From: an uncultured Bacilli bacterium
GTDB lineage: Bacteria > Bacillota_I > Bacilli_A > RF39 > UBA660
Direction of reading: 5' to 3'
DNA length: 18,208 bases
Assembly: GCA_934096805.1 (NCBI GenBank)
Contig: CAKOMW010000010.1
Location: 1 to 18,208 of the forward strand
Under the pieces are notes generated by a model that had not been told where the DNA came from, made no database searches, and saw only the letters and a list, made by a program, of their open reading frames with translations. Position numbers and translations under genes: made by a program. Positions 5,813 through 13,166 of the stretch are shown here, one piece after another (the stretch's first letter is position 1; each line of letters opens with the position of its first letter).

Positions 5813-5839
5813 AAAAAAAAGACACCATTCATGTCTTTT
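5813..5839 (-). terminator. terminator of the 191-aa membrane protein gene
   Basis: Minus strand: AAAAGACA (5839-5832), loop TGAATGG, TGTCTTTT (5824-5817), continuing into a T8 run. It lies just past the stop codon at 5844. Confidence 0.85.
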
Positions 5840-5843
5840 ATTC

Positions 5844-6419
5844 TTAATTAATTGAAATACTTTCTAAAATATAATTATTGTTATTATACAAAATACTACT
5901 ATTCTTCAAACTAACTATTTTATTGCTACCATCAGAAAGTGTTACCGTAACTGCTCCACTCTCACATCCATTAGATAATGCAAGATTCATATCCTTTATC
6001 TTTTCATTAGTAGTCAAAGGAATAAAATCAAATTCAAAAGCAATAGTATCACTTATTCTAGGAGAAGGATATTTGTTAATATATAGTTTTCCATTCTTAG
6101 TAAGCACATATAACTGAAATAATGAATCATCATTACACGATTTAGTAGCCAAGATTTTTAACACTCCATAAGGAAAAGATTTTCCAGTCTGAGTTTTTGT
6201 TATATTATTCACATACTTCAAATTAGAATCTTCAATCAAAAAATATATATCATTATTATAAAACAACTTTGTTTGTTCGTTATTTTTATTAGAAATATCA
6301 TATTCTACTTTATTATTTTCATTTTTTATGTATAAAAAACCATAAACTATTAAAAACACTCCACAAAGTAACAACAATAAAGCAAAAATTCTTAAAATTT
6401 TACTCTTACTCTTTCTCAT
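5844..6419 (-). CDS. single-span membrane protein, unknown function
   Basis: 191 aa. A basic N-terminus (MRKSKSKILR) leads into one membrane span (about residues 10-31), giving an inside-to-outside signal anchor; the remaining ~160 residues would be extracytoplasmic. That part is rich in Asn, Ser and aromatic residues with alternating hydrophobic beta-strand patterns (NDIYFLIED, GKLYINKYP, GAVTVTLSDGSNKIVSL) and has two Cys (KSCND, NGCESG) that could form a disulphide. I do not recognise a family. Own promoter at 6442-6470 and own terminator, so it is monocistronic. The start is supported by GGTAGTGA upstream, a weak SD. Confidence 0.7.
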   Translation of the reverse strand: MRKSKSKILRIFALLLLLCGVFLIVYGFLYIKNENNKVEYDISNKNNEQTKLFYNNDIYFLIEDSNLKYVNNITKTQTGKSFPYGVLKILATKSCNDDSLFQLYVLTKNGKLYINKYPSPRISDTIAFEFDFIPLTTNEKIKDMNLALSNGCESGAVTVTLSDGSNKIVSLKNSSILYNNNNYILESISIN

Positions 6420-6441
6420 TTTATCACTACCCTATAAAATA

Positions 6442-6470
6442 ATAATAATATTTTTTATTAAATAATGCAA
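6442..6470 (-). promoter_or_regulatory. promoter of the 191-aa membrane protein gene
   Basis: Minus strand: TTGCAT (6470-6465), 17-nt spacer, TATTAT (6447-6442). Confidence 0.5.
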
Positions 6471-6471
6471 G

Positions 6472-6498
6472 AAAAAAAGAAGAAAAATTATTCTTCTT
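6472..6498 (-). terminator. terminator of rpmF, overlapping its last codons
   Basis: Minus strand: AAGAAGAA (6498-6491), loop TAATTT, TTCTTCTT (6484-6477), then TTTTT. The stem uses the Glu codons and the loop contains the stop codon at 6488-6490. Confidence 0.75.
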
Positions 6499-6670
6499 CC
6501 TTATTAACAACTTTTTTTCCTTTATATTCTCCACATGCTTTACAAACACGATGAGACTTTACTATTGCACCACAACTAGGACATTTTGTAACTCCTTTTG
6601 CAGTAAGAGCCATATGTGCTCTTCTTGTTCTTGCTCTAGTCTTTGAAACTTTTCTTGCTGGAACTGCCAT
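6488..6670 (-). CDS. rpmF: 50S ribosomal protein L32
   Basis: 60 aa from ATG 6670 (MAVPARKVSKTRARTRRAH), set by AAGGAG 8 nt upstream; a GTG three codons earlier sits on the SD and is unlikely. L32 is a small zinc-ribbon protein of the large subunit. The four zinc ligands are present as C30-P-S-C33 and C43-K-A-C46, so this is the zinc-binding (C+) form. The usual upstream partner yceD (DUF177) is missing; the neighbour is a lipoprotein gene. Own promoter (6722-6750) and terminator. Confidence 0.96.
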   Translation of the reverse strand: MAVPARKVSKTRARTRRAHMALTAKGVTKCPSCGAIVKSHRVCKACGEYKGKKVVNKEEE

Positions 6671-6721
6671 TTGTATCACTCCTTCTTTATCCTATTTGAC
6701 TAATTTGTCACTGCCTTATAA

Positions 6722-6750
6722 ATTATACACCATACTTTAGAAAAACACAA
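6722..6750 (-). promoter_or_regulatory. promoter of rpmF
   Basis: Minus strand: TTGTGT (6750-6745), 17-nt spacer, TATAAT (6727-6722). The leader is about 45 nt and contains a small TGAC/GTCA hairpin. Confidence 0.6.
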
Positions 6751-6760
6751 GTTTTTTTTA

Positions 6761-7198
6761 CTATTTACATGTATAACCATCATTTTCATAACTCTTTTTA
6801 GCATCATCCAAAGTTTTATTTAAACCATCAATACCTAAAGTTTGCTTATCTTTATCATTCATTTCTTCTAAATTAAATACTACACTTGAATAAACTTTAC
6901 TAGAATCAACCTTAGATTCTGTACTTATACCAGTTTTATTAAAATCTTCTTCATAAGCCTTATCAAGTGCTTTTTTATAACTATCTACATAAGACTTTTC
7001 TTTACCTGTTAAATCAACAGTAGTATCCATTTTCACTTTTACTAAACTATCTTTCTTAAACCATGCTTTAACCTTTTTTACTTGATCTATTCCATTTTCA
7101 TTATAACTCTTTTCACATTCTAAAGTTTTAGTAAAACTACAACCACTAAGCAAAGTCACAATTACTATCATTAAAGTTAACCCCAAATATTTCTTCAT
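6761..7198 (-). CDS. lipoprotein, YehR/DUF1307-like by general pattern
   Basis: 145 aa from ATG 7198, chosen because AGGAG lies 7 nt upstream; an ATG at 7213 overlaps that SD. Signal sequence residues 1-19 end in the lipobox LLSGC with Cys20 as the lipidated residue, so the mature protein is tethered to the outer face of the membrane. The mature part is about 125 residues, rich in Lys and Asp, with two Cys (LECEK and a terminal YTCK) that may pair. Layout and size recall the YehR (DUF1307) lipoprotein family, but I cannot confirm this by motif. TATAAT at 7225-7230 is a probable -10 box. Function unknown. Confidence 0.75.
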   Translation of the reverse strand: MKKYLGLTLMIVIVTLLSGCSFTKTLECEKSYNENGIDQVKKVKAWFKKDSLVKVKMDTTVDLTGKEKSYVDSYKKALDKAYEEDFNKTGISTESKVDSSKVYSSVVFNLEEMNDKDKQTLGIDGLNKTLDDAKKSYENDGYTCK

Positions 7199-7224
7199 AT
7201 TATCACTCCTCATATACTACACCA

Positions 7225-7230
7225 ATTATA
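7225..7230 (-). promoter_or_regulatory. -10 box of the lipoprotein gene
   Basis: TATAAT on the minus strand, with a weak TTTTAA at 17-nt spacing upstream. It lies just past the recO stop codon. Confidence 0.4.
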
Positions 7231-7256
7231 ACAGACTTTCTTTAAAATTAAAACAC

Positions 7257-7982
7257 CTATCTTATAGATTCCAAAAAATCTTTAGACTTTAAATAAAGAC
7301 CAGTATATCTTTCATAATAACTTGTAAGAAAATTATTAATTTCATACTTATTTTTATCAAGAATATTCAACTCTTTTATCTTAGATATATCTACATAATA
7401 AAACATCCTAAGAAGCTTTATTGTCTTTAAATCTACAACATACTGATTAGTATAACAATTCCTACATATATAACCACCAGTATCACTACTTATTGTTACT
7501 ATTTCTTCTTTTGAACCACATATACTACAACAATCTAAAATTGGTTTAACCCCTAAATCCTCAAGAAACTTTAACTCTACAATATTAGTAATAATCATTG
7601 GATCAAAACCACTATTTATTTTTTCAATCGCAGAACTCATTATATCGAACAATGAAAAATTATTTGTTTCTTTTATTACTTGATTAGTCAAATCAACTAA
7701 ATATGATAAGTACCCAATCTTAGAAAAATCTTTTTTAATATTCTTTAAATCATCTATAATATCTACTTCAATTAAAATAGACAATTCATCTTTTTTTGAA
7801 ATATAAAAATATCCATAAGTAAGCTTTGAAGAAACACTTCTCAACTTACTTTTCATATTCCTACATCCTTTAGATATTACTCCAATATTTCCATACTCTC
7901 TTGTTAAAATATGAAGTATTTTACTAGATTCTTTATAATTAATATCTTTAATTATTATTCCCTTTACTTTCTCCAGTTTCAT
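7257..7982 (-). CDS. recO: DNA repair protein RecO
   Basis: 241 aa, normal length. RecO loads RecA onto SSB-coated DNA with RecR (RecFOR gap repair). The N-terminal OB-fold (residues 1-80) has the typical opening KVKGIIIKDINYKESSKIL and LTREYGNIGVISKG (27-39). The central helical region is followed by a zinc finger with C152-S-I-C155 and C173-R-N-C176. The start overlaps the end of yqzL by 35 nt in another frame; the SD is weak (AAAGAGAT), which suggests coupling to yqzL translation. Last gene of the yqfC-recO operon; I see no strong terminator behind it. Confidence 0.95.
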   Translation of the reverse strand: MKLEKVKGIIIKDINYKESSKILHILTREYGNIGVISKGCRNMKSKLRSVSSKLTYGYFYISKKDELSILIEVDIIDDLKNIKKDFSKIGYLSYLVDLTNQVIKETNNFSLFDIMSSAIEKINSGFDPMIITNIVELKFLEDLGVKPILDCCSICGSKEEIVTISSDTGGYICRNCYTNQYVVDLKTIKLLRMFYYVDISKIKELNILDKNKYEINNFLTSYYERYTGLYLKSKDFLESIR

Positions 7983-8061
7983 CTTTTTCTATCTCTTTCA
8001 TAAAAAGATAATATTTTAAATCCCCAGTATTTTTAAATAATTTCCATAAAATATCATTCAT
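7948..8061 (-). CDS. yqzL: YqzL family small protein
   Basis: 37 aa, ATG at 8061, stop TAA at 7948. The product begins MNDILWKLFKNTGDLKYYLF and continues MKEIEK. This matches the YqzL family, 40-50-residue proteins encoded between era and recO in Bacillus and relatives, with the conserved pattern W-x-x-F-x-x-T-G-x-(I/L)-x-x-Y-L. AGGTGA lies 4 nt before the ATG. It overlaps the recO start by 35 nt and begins 30 nt after era. Its C-terminus (DETGESKGNNN) is polar and probably unconstrained. No biochemical role is established for the family. Synteny plus motif make the call firm despite the size. Confidence 0.88.
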   Translation of the reverse strand: MNDILWKLFKNTGDLKYYLFMKEIEKDETGESKGNNN

Positions 8062-8091
8062 TATATCACCTAATAATATAATGATACTTTA

Positions 8092-8988
8092 TTAATCATT
8101 TAATTCAGTAATACCTAAATATTCAAAAATATTTTCTTTTTCCCTCCAATTTTTAATAGTCTTTACATAAAGCTCTAAAAAAACTTTTTTATCTAGTAAC
8201 TCCTCAATTTCTACTCTTGAAGCACTTCCTATTTTCTTAAGCATCGAACCTTGCTTACCAATTATAATCTTTTTTAAGTTATCTCTATCAACAATAATTA
8301 AAGCATTTATATAAACTGAATCTTTTTTATATTCAATATTTTCAATAAGACATGTAATTGCATGTGGCACTTCTTCTTTTGTTAACATTAAAATTTTTTC
8401 TCTTATAATTTCACTAATCATAAAATTTTCTGATATATTAGTTATAACATCATCATTAAAATACTTTATATCATCCTTTAAATGACTTTTTATTACTTTA
8501 ATTAATTCCTTAATATTATCTCCTTTTAAAGAAGAAGTTGGTACAATATCAAGAAAATCATACATATCTTTTAATTTTATTATTTCTTCAATTATTTTTT
8601 CTTTATTTATTCTATCAACTTTATTCAAAACAAGAATAACCTCTTTTTTTTCTTGCTTTAATTTGTTTAAAATATTTTCATCTCCACGACCAAATCCTGA
8701 TGCAATATCTACAATAAATAAAACTATATCATTTTCCATTGCCTCATATGCTTTTTTATTCAGAACAGTTCCAAGCCTGTTATTAGCACGAGCTATTCCT
8801 GGAGTATCTATAAAGACTATTTGAGTATCATCATCATTATAAACTCCATAAATATTATTTCTAGTAGTTCCTACTTTATCACTAGTAATAGCAAGTTTTC
8901 TATTCATTATTTTATTCAATAATGTTGACTTACCAACATTTGGTCTACCTACAATTGATACAAAACCACTTTTCATATTAAGCTTCAT
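8092..8988 (-). CDS. era: GTPase Era
   Basis: 298 aa, normal. Era is an essential GTPase that binds the 3' end of 16S rRNA during 30S maturation. Motifs: G1 GRPNVGKS (14-21), G2 within TTRNNIYG (41-48), G3 DTPG (61-64), G4 NKVD (122-125), G5 SSLKG (152-156). The C-terminal KH domain carries IIIGKQGSMLKKIG (241-254). Start is ambiguous: ATG 8988 follows an AAAGGA with almost no spacing, while the in-frame ATG at 8976 (MKSGFVSIVG) has a 12-nt spacing, so the shorter form may be the real one. Placed between cdd and yqzL-recO, as is typical. Confidence 0.97.
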   Translation of the reverse strand: MKLNMKSGFVSIVGRPNVGKSTLLNKIMNRKLAITSDKVGTTRNNIYGVYNDDDTQIVFIDTPGIARANNRLGTVLNKKAYEAMENDIVLFIVDIASGFGRGDENILNKLKQEKKEVILVLNKVDRINKEKIIEEIIKLKDMYDFLDIVPTSSLKGDNIKELIKVIKSHLKDDIKYFNDDVITNISENFMISEIIREKILMLTKEEVPHAITCLIENIEYKKDSVYINALIIVDRDNLKKIIIGKQGSMLKKIGSASRVEIEELLDKKVFLELYVKTIKNWREKENIFEYLGITELND

Positions 8989-9041
8989 TCCTTTCTTATA
9001 TTTAAAAACATATATAACTTATAAGAAATATAATTTTTTAT

Positions 9042-9401
9042 TTAAAATTCATTTATACACAAATCTGTATAACTATATTCTTTTACTTCTTTTCCATAGA
9101 CAAATATCTTTGTATCTTCATCAAAAAACTCTGTGAAAACTTGTCTACAAATCATACATGGAATAGGAGAATCCCCAGATGATGCAATATGTATTTCTTT
9201 AAAATCACCTTTTCTATAACCATTAGCAACAGCATTAAAAATTGCAACCCTTTCTGCACACACTGTAGCACCATATGATTTATTCTCTATATTTACGCCC
9301 AAAAACTCTTTATTATCCCTTGTAACCACAATAGCGGCAACTTTATAATTAGAATAACAAGCATAAGCATTATTTAATAATTTATTTAACTTTTCTTTCA
9401 T
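9042..9401 (-). CDS. cdd: cytidine deaminase
   Basis: 119 aa from ATG 9401, set by TTTGGAGG 5 nt upstream. It deaminates cytidine and deoxycytidine to uridine forms in pyrimidine salvage; small Cdd enzymes are zinc-bound tetramers. Visible motifs: NIENKSYG (37-44) for nucleoside binding, C48-A-E50 with the first zinc Cys and the catalytic Glu, and P81-C-M-I-C85-R-Q with the other two zinc ligands. The usual opening LI..A..A...AY.PYS.F is here KLLNNAYACYSNYKVAAIV, so the common PYS is replaced by CYSNYKV. Sits between dgkA and era. Confidence 0.96.
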   Translation of the reverse strand: MKEKLNKLLNNAYACYSNYKVAAIVVTRDNKEFLGVNIENKSYGATVCAERVAIFNAVANGYRKGDFKEIHIASSGDSPIPCMICRQVFTEFFDEDTKIFVYGKEVKEYSYTDLCINEF

Positions 9402-9437
9402 AGTTTCCTCCAAATTCAAAATATCATAATTATTCCT

Positions 9438-9836
9438 TTAGAAAAGAGCAATTATCTTTGGTAAATATATCAAAATACCAAGAATAAAAGCAAATATTGA
9501 AGCTATTCCTACTGCTCCACTTGCACAGTCTTTTGCTACTTTAGCAAGAGGTTTCTTTTCCTTTGTACAAAGATCTACTGTTGCTTCAATCGCTGTATTA
9601 ATCATTTCAAGCGAAAGGATCATCCCAATAAGCAAAAGAACTACCAATCTTTCAGTATAAGAAATATTTAAAAATATTCCAAGTACCATTGCAATAATAC
9701 CCATAATAATCATAACTATAATATTTTGTTCATGATAAAATGCATACCTTATTCCCTCATAACAATACTTAAAGGACAAAACAAATCTCTTAAAACTTTT
9801 TTTATTTTTCTTGTATATTTGTGAATCTTTTTCCAT
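9438..9836 (-). CDS. dgkA: diacylglycerol/undecaprenol kinase, DgkA family
   Basis: 132 aa. In Gram-positives this family phosphorylates undecaprenol and recycles the cell-wall lipid carrier. Three membrane spans (about residues 38-58, 64-84, 108-130) follow an amphipathic basic N-terminus with FKYCYEGIRYAFYHEQN (22-38). The signature E77-M-I-N80-T-A-I-E84-A-T-V-D is present, as is KVAKDCASGAVGIAS (99-113). It overlaps the end of ybeY by 35 nt; the SD AGGAG lies inside ybeY, 10 nt before the ATG. Member of the yqfC-recO operon. Confidence 0.95.
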   Translation of the reverse strand: MEKDSQIYKKNKKSFKRFVLSFKYCYEGIRYAFYHEQNIIVMIIMGIIAMVLGIFLNISYTERLVVLLLIGMILSLEMINTAIEATVDLCTKEKKPLAKVAKDCASGAVGIASIFAFILGILIYLPKIIALF

Positions 9837-10281
9837 TTAAAATCATCTCCTGTTTATCAAACATTACTTTTTCATCTTCTTTTTCAATATGATCATATCC
9901 TAATAAATGAAGCAAACCATGTATACTTAAAAAACATAATTCTCTTATTAATGAATGACCATAATCTTTACTTTGTTCAATTGCCTTGTCTACAGATATA
10001 TAAATGTCTCCAAGAACATTCTTATTTGTATATGATGGTTCTTCTTTTTCATCACCAAGAGCAAAACTTATTACATCTGTCTCTCTATCAATATTACGAT
10101 ACTGTTTATTTAAATCATGAATCGTAGGATTATCTACCAATATAATATTAAAATATATATTACTTAATTCTTCCATTTTTATTGCATGATTAAGTATTTT
10201 TTTAATACATCTAATCTCTTTTTTCAAATCGTAAGAAGTATTATTATATATATTATAACTTTTTATCTTATTAAAAACCAT
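9802..10281 (-). CDS. ybeY: endoribonuclease YbeY (16S rRNA maturation)
   Basis: 159 aa. YbeY is a zinc-dependent endonuclease involved in 16S rRNA 3'-end processing and ribosome quality control. The metal site is H121-GLL-H125-LLGYD-H131, the family signature; upstream are the conserved LNKQYRNIDRETDVISFAL (57-75) and LGDIYIS (90-96). Start at ATG 10281 supported by GGAGGTG 6 nt upstream. It overlaps the vanZ-like gene by 19 nt and dgkA by 35 nt, so it is tightly coupled to both. Confidence 0.96.
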   Translation of the reverse strand: MVFNKIKSYNIYNNTSYDLKKEIRCIKKILNHAIKMEELSNIYFNIILVDNPTIHDLNKQYRNIDRETDVISFALGDEKEEPSYTNKNVLGDIYISVDKAIEQSKDYGHSLIRELCFLSIHGLLHLLGYDHIEKEDEKVMFDKQEMILNGKRFTNIQEK

Positions 10282-10865
10282 ACTACACCTCCGACTAAAA
10301 GCACTACTAATACATCAATCAACCATTCTTTCTTCAACCAATCAGGCAACATATCTTCAAATTTATCAAAAATTTTATATATAAAGTACCCTAAAAGAGC
10401 CCCAAAAACATTAAGTAAGATATCATCAACATCAAATACCCTTCCTATTATTGATTGAATAAGTTCAATAGACAAAGAAACCACAAAAGCATACATAACT
10501 ACTGAAATAGGTTTTTTTAGATCCAAATAATATGTAACATAAAGTCCATATGGTAAAAATAATAACAAGTTACCAAAAATATTTTTATAAAACAAACCAC
10601 TACCAAACTCATATCTTAATATTTCCTTAAATGGAATAATATTAGCACTTGACCACGAAACATCCTGATACGTTACAGCATGAAATAAACACAATATATA
10701 AAGTATAAATAAAAGATTAAATATTTCTTTATATAAAACTGCTTTTTCATTATGTTTTTTTAAATATCCTACTCTTATAGTAATAGCTACTACTACTGCC
10801 ATAACAATCATTGGCCATGAATATTGTAATATAACTAGAACTTGTTCTTTTAATTCTACCAGCAT
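10263..10865 (-). CDS. VanZ-like membrane protein
   Basis: 200 aa with five or six hydrophobic segments. VanZ-family motifs are clear: NIIPFKEI (75-82), NIFGNLLLFLPYGLY (95-109), SLSIELIQ (130-137) and FDVDDILLNVFGALLGY (144-160). VanZ of enterococci raises teicoplanin resistance; most homologues are uncharacterised membrane proteins and resistance should not be assumed here. In Bacillus the segment between yqfD and ybeY holds phoH and pgpH/yqfF; here this single gene fills the gap. It overlaps ybeY by 19 nt and starts 9 nt after yqfD, so it belongs to the operon. Confidence 0.92.
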   Translation of the reverse strand: MLVELKEQVLVILQYSWPMIVMAVVVAITIRVGYLKKHNEKAVLYKEIFNLLFILYILCLFHAVTYQDVSWSSANIIPFKEILRYEFGSGLFYKNIFGNLLLFLPYGLYVTYYLDLKKPISVVMYAFVVSLSIELIQSIIGRVFDVDDILLNVFGALLGYFIYKIFDKFEDMLPDWLKKEWLIDVLVVLLVGGVVWFLIR

Positions 10866-10874
10866 AATATCTCC

Positions 10875-12029
10875 TTAATTTTCTTCTTCGTTTATTTCTT
10901 CTAAGGCTTGTTGTTCCTTTGCAATATTCTCATAAGTTTTTAGAAAAACCTCTATATACATTTTACCATTTTCTTTGTAATTTTTCAAAACTTTTTCTTC
11001 GATTATATATTCTTTTTCTTCCAATGTATCATTCATATTATCAGTTATATTCTTTCTTAACATAGAAATAAGCTCATAATCTTTATATATCGTCTTATTT
11101 AAATAAGTATTTTTCTTATTTTTAACACTTATTTTAAACAAATTATTCTTTAATATATATCTATTCCCCTCATTTGTTATTTTTTTATTTATCTTAAAAA
11201 GAGACAAATCTTTATCAAAAACATTTATTATAAGACTAGTTGTACCCTTATTATTCTTTACCTCCTCCGTTAGTACTGTATTAGTATTAGCTTTTATAAT
11301 ATACCATACTTCTGCATAAACTAAAGCATTTGACTTTACTCTAGCTACGACATTATCATTTCTATGAATATTACCAGATACAATTATATCCCCTTTTTGG
11401 ACATAATCCTCTTTATTTTTAATTATCTCTCCACTTGAAGCATATATATCTTTTATATACCCATTTTTCGAAGCCACTATATCAGTAGCAACTGAAGATA
11501 CTTTTTTCTTATCTTTATGAACTCTTTCTATTACTTTTACATTTAATAAAACTCCATTTTTCTCCAGTTCAATCCATTCAATCTTATCCTTATTATCTTC
11601 TTTTATTTTATTTTTTATTTTTTCTAATTGTTTATAATTCTTATTATAACTATATAAAGTTACCCCATTATTACTAAGCTCTGTAGATAATAACTCTCTC
11701 ATTTCTTTACTTTCAGTTTCATAATTTATAAAAAGAATAAACCTTGTAAAAAAAACAATAATAAATATCCCAATTATAAAAAAAATAAAAAACATTCTAT
11801 ATCTTTTTAATATTAATTTAAATCTTTCTATTCCATTTATTCTAATAACATTTATTTCATCTATTGTCTTTATATTCTTTATCTTTTCATAATCTAAATA
11901 TGATACTTTAAAGATTACTACATCTTTTTGATATTTTATATCAAATATATCAATACCCAGTTTAAATAATTTAGTAAGTGTTCTTCTTTTATTTTTAGTC
12001 TTAATTTTAACTACATAATAGTTTATCAT
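10875..12029 (-). CDS. yqfD: YqfD family sporulation protein
   Basis: 384 aa, normal for the family. A cytoplasmic N-terminal part of about 75 residues (with GIDIFDIKY and KIKNIKTIDEINVIRING) is followed by a strong membrane span (about 78-101, FFIFFIIGIFIIVFF), then a large extracytoplasmic region with DKIEWIELEKNGVLLNVKVIE and the conserved DIVASKNGYIKDIYASSGE and VQKGDIIVSG stretch (about 184-215). In B. subtilis the gene is made in the mother cell during sporulation and is needed for efficient spore formation in some Clostridia. Next to yqfC, as always. 4 nt separate the two genes. Confidence 0.9.
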   Translation of the reverse strand: MINYYVVKIKTKNKRRTLTKLFKLGIDIFDIKYQKDVVIFKVSYLDYEKIKNIKTIDEINVIRINGIERFKLILKRYRMFFIFFIIGIFIIVFFTRFILFINYETESKEMRELLSTELSNNGVTLYSYNKNYKQLEKIKNKIKEDNKDKIEWIELEKNGVLLNVKVIERVHKDKKKVSSVATDIVASKNGYIKDIYASSGEIIKNKEDYVQKGDIIVSGNIHRNDNVVARVKSNALVYAEVWYIIKANTNTVLTEEVKNNKGTTSLIINVFDKDLSLFKINKKITNEGNRYILKNNLFKISVKNKKNTYLNKTIYKDYELISMLRKNITDNMNDTLEEKEYIIEEKVLKNYKENGKMYIEVFLKTYENIAKEQQALEEINEEEN

Positions 12030-12033
12030 ATAA

Positions 12034-12267
12034 TCACCTATACTCTATTTTATTTATATTCCCTGTTATTAATAATTCATGGTCATATAACTTATTTATA
12101 GTTAAGTCAGTTCCACTTATAGTAAGTATTAAAGAAGAACAATCTATTACTATTTTGTCATCATCAAAAACTAAGATTTCTTTATAATTAACTATATCTA
12201 TTTTATCTTTAAACAAACTAATTTTAAGCTCATTATCTTTTATATATTCAAGTATTTTAGAAAACAT
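12034..12267 (-). CDS. yqfC: YqfC (YabP/YqfC family) sporulation protein
   Basis: 77 aa, slightly shorter than the usual ~95. The family pattern is visible: an opening KISLFKDKIDIVNYKEILVF (15-34), DDDKIVIDCSSLILTISG (35-52), and TDLTINKLYDHELLITGNI (53-71), the beta-strand repeat core of YabP/YqfC. The partner of yqfD in sporulating Firmicutes. The SD is GTGGTGAT, weak. A terminator behind yqeY (12313-12335) lies just upstream, so transcription probably restarts here, but I could not place a convincing promoter in the 66-nt gap. Confidence 0.88.
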   Translation of the reverse strand: MFSKILEYIKDNELKISLFKDKIDIVNYKEILVFDDDKIVIDCSSLILTISGTDLTINKLYDHELLITGNINKIEYR

Positions 12268-12310
12268 AAAATCACCACTTAATAATATGAAAAAAATACT
12301 ATTTTAATGC

Positions 12311-12335
12311 AAAAGAAAAAAGAGGATAACCTCTT
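12311..12335 (-). terminator. terminator of rpsU-yqeY
   Basis: Minus strand: AAGAGG (12335-12330), loop TTAT, CCTCTT (12325-12320), then TTTTCTTTT. The 5' arm overlaps the yqeY stop codon. Confidence 0.8.
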
Positions 12336-12777
12336 ATTTACTCAATCTTTCCCTTATAATAGAAGATACCTCTTTCATATCGCACCTGTTTTTTACAAGA
12401 GGTGTTATTTCTTTCATAACAGCACCAAAGTCTTTGATACTAGTAGCATTAACAGAACCTATAACATCAGAAATAATTGTATCAAGTTCTTCCTTAGTAA
12501 GCATACTAGGCATATATTTTTTAAGTATTTCAACTTCTGCAGAGTAAGATTCTGCTAAATCAGTCCTGCCAGCATCTAAAAACTCAGCAATAGAATCATT
12601 TCTCATTTTAATTTGTTTATTTATAACATCAAGATATAACTCATCATTTTCTTCTTTTTTATTATTAATTACTTCAAGCTGTACTGCTCCTTTTACTGCT
12701 CTTAAGGTATTAAGCAATACCTTATCCTTAGATTTCATTGCTTGCATCAAATCATTTTTAATAGTTTCTTTTAACAT
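12334..12777 (-). CDS. yqeY: YqeY / GatB-YqeY domain protein
   Basis: 147 aa from ATG 12777, set by GGAGG 8 nt upstream; the earlier ATG at 12792 overlaps that SD. The family shares the helical tRNA-binding tail of the amidotransferase GatB and is nearly always downstream of rpsU. Conserved features: LMQAMKSKDKVLLNTLRAVKGAV (about 10-32), IKMRNDSIAEFLDAGRTDLAESYSAEVEILKKYMP (about 55-89), and KDFGAVMKEITP (about 115-126). Function not settled; tRNA-related role inferred from the GatB relationship. Confidence 0.94.
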   Translation of the reverse strand: MLKETIKNDLMQAMKSKDKVLLNTLRAVKGAVQLEVINNKKEENDELYLDVINKQIKMRNDSIAEFLDAGRTDLAESYSAEVEILKKYMPSMLTKEELDTIISDVIGSVNATSIKDFGAVMKEITPLVKNRCDMKEVSSIIRERLSK

Positions 12778-12820
12778 AATAATTACCTCCATACAATTAA
12801 AGAGAAAGCATAACTTCCTC

Positions 12821-13009
12821 TTATCTATTTCTTTTATTTCTCTTTTTAAAATTAATAGTATTTTGTTTCTTTTCTTCTCTTCTTACTACTCCAGGTTTAG
12901 AATAGTATTTTCTTTTTTTAACATCAGAAAGGACACCATCACGAGAACATTTTACTTTAAAACGCTTAATTGCACCATCCAAGTTACCTTTTACACTAAC
13001 CTCTGTCAT
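12821..13009 (-). CDS. rpsU: 30S ribosomal protein S21
   Basis: 62 aa, a typical short, very basic S21. Recognisable stretches are EVSVKGNLDGAIKRFKVKC (3-21), GVLSDVKKRKYYSKPG (25-40) and a Lys/Arg-rich tail (KKQNTINFKKRNKRNR). S21 is a late-assembly small-subunit protein that helps base pairing of mRNA with 16S rRNA during initiation. Strong SD (AAAGGAGGG) and an excellent promoter at 13045-13073. First gene of the rpsU-yqeY unit. Confidence 0.96.
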   Translation of the reverse strand: MTEVSVKGNLDGAIKRFKVKCSRDGVLSDVKKRKYYSKPGVVRREEKKQNTINFKKRNKRNR

Positions 13010-13044
13010 AATTATCCCTCCTTTTCGTGTTTAATTCATATAGT

Positions 13045-13073
13045 ATTATATCAGACATTTTTAAACATTTCAA
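13045..13073 (-). promoter_or_regulatory. promoter of rpsU-yqeY
   Basis: Minus strand: TTGAAA (13073-13068), 17-nt spacer, TATAAT (13050-13045). One of the strongest sigma-A matches in the window. Confidence 0.75.
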
Positions 13074-13166
13074 CTTTTTTCGATAATATTTTTTAATAGT
13101 TGGTTAATTTCATTTGTAACTCTCTCATGCACAAGTAATTAGAAGAATTATATTGGTTTAGTCAAC

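Noticed and set aside
10263..10865. Glycopeptide (teicoplanin) resistance gene.
   Set aside because: Only VanZ family motifs are present, with no vanHAX or regulators; most homologues have no resistance role.
12282..12312. Possible sigma-E-type promoter before yqfC (GCATTAA, 14 nt, CATATTAT).
   Set aside because: The predicted transcription start would fall inside the yqfC Shine-Dalgarno site (about 12275), leaving no usable leader; the -35 match is also partial.
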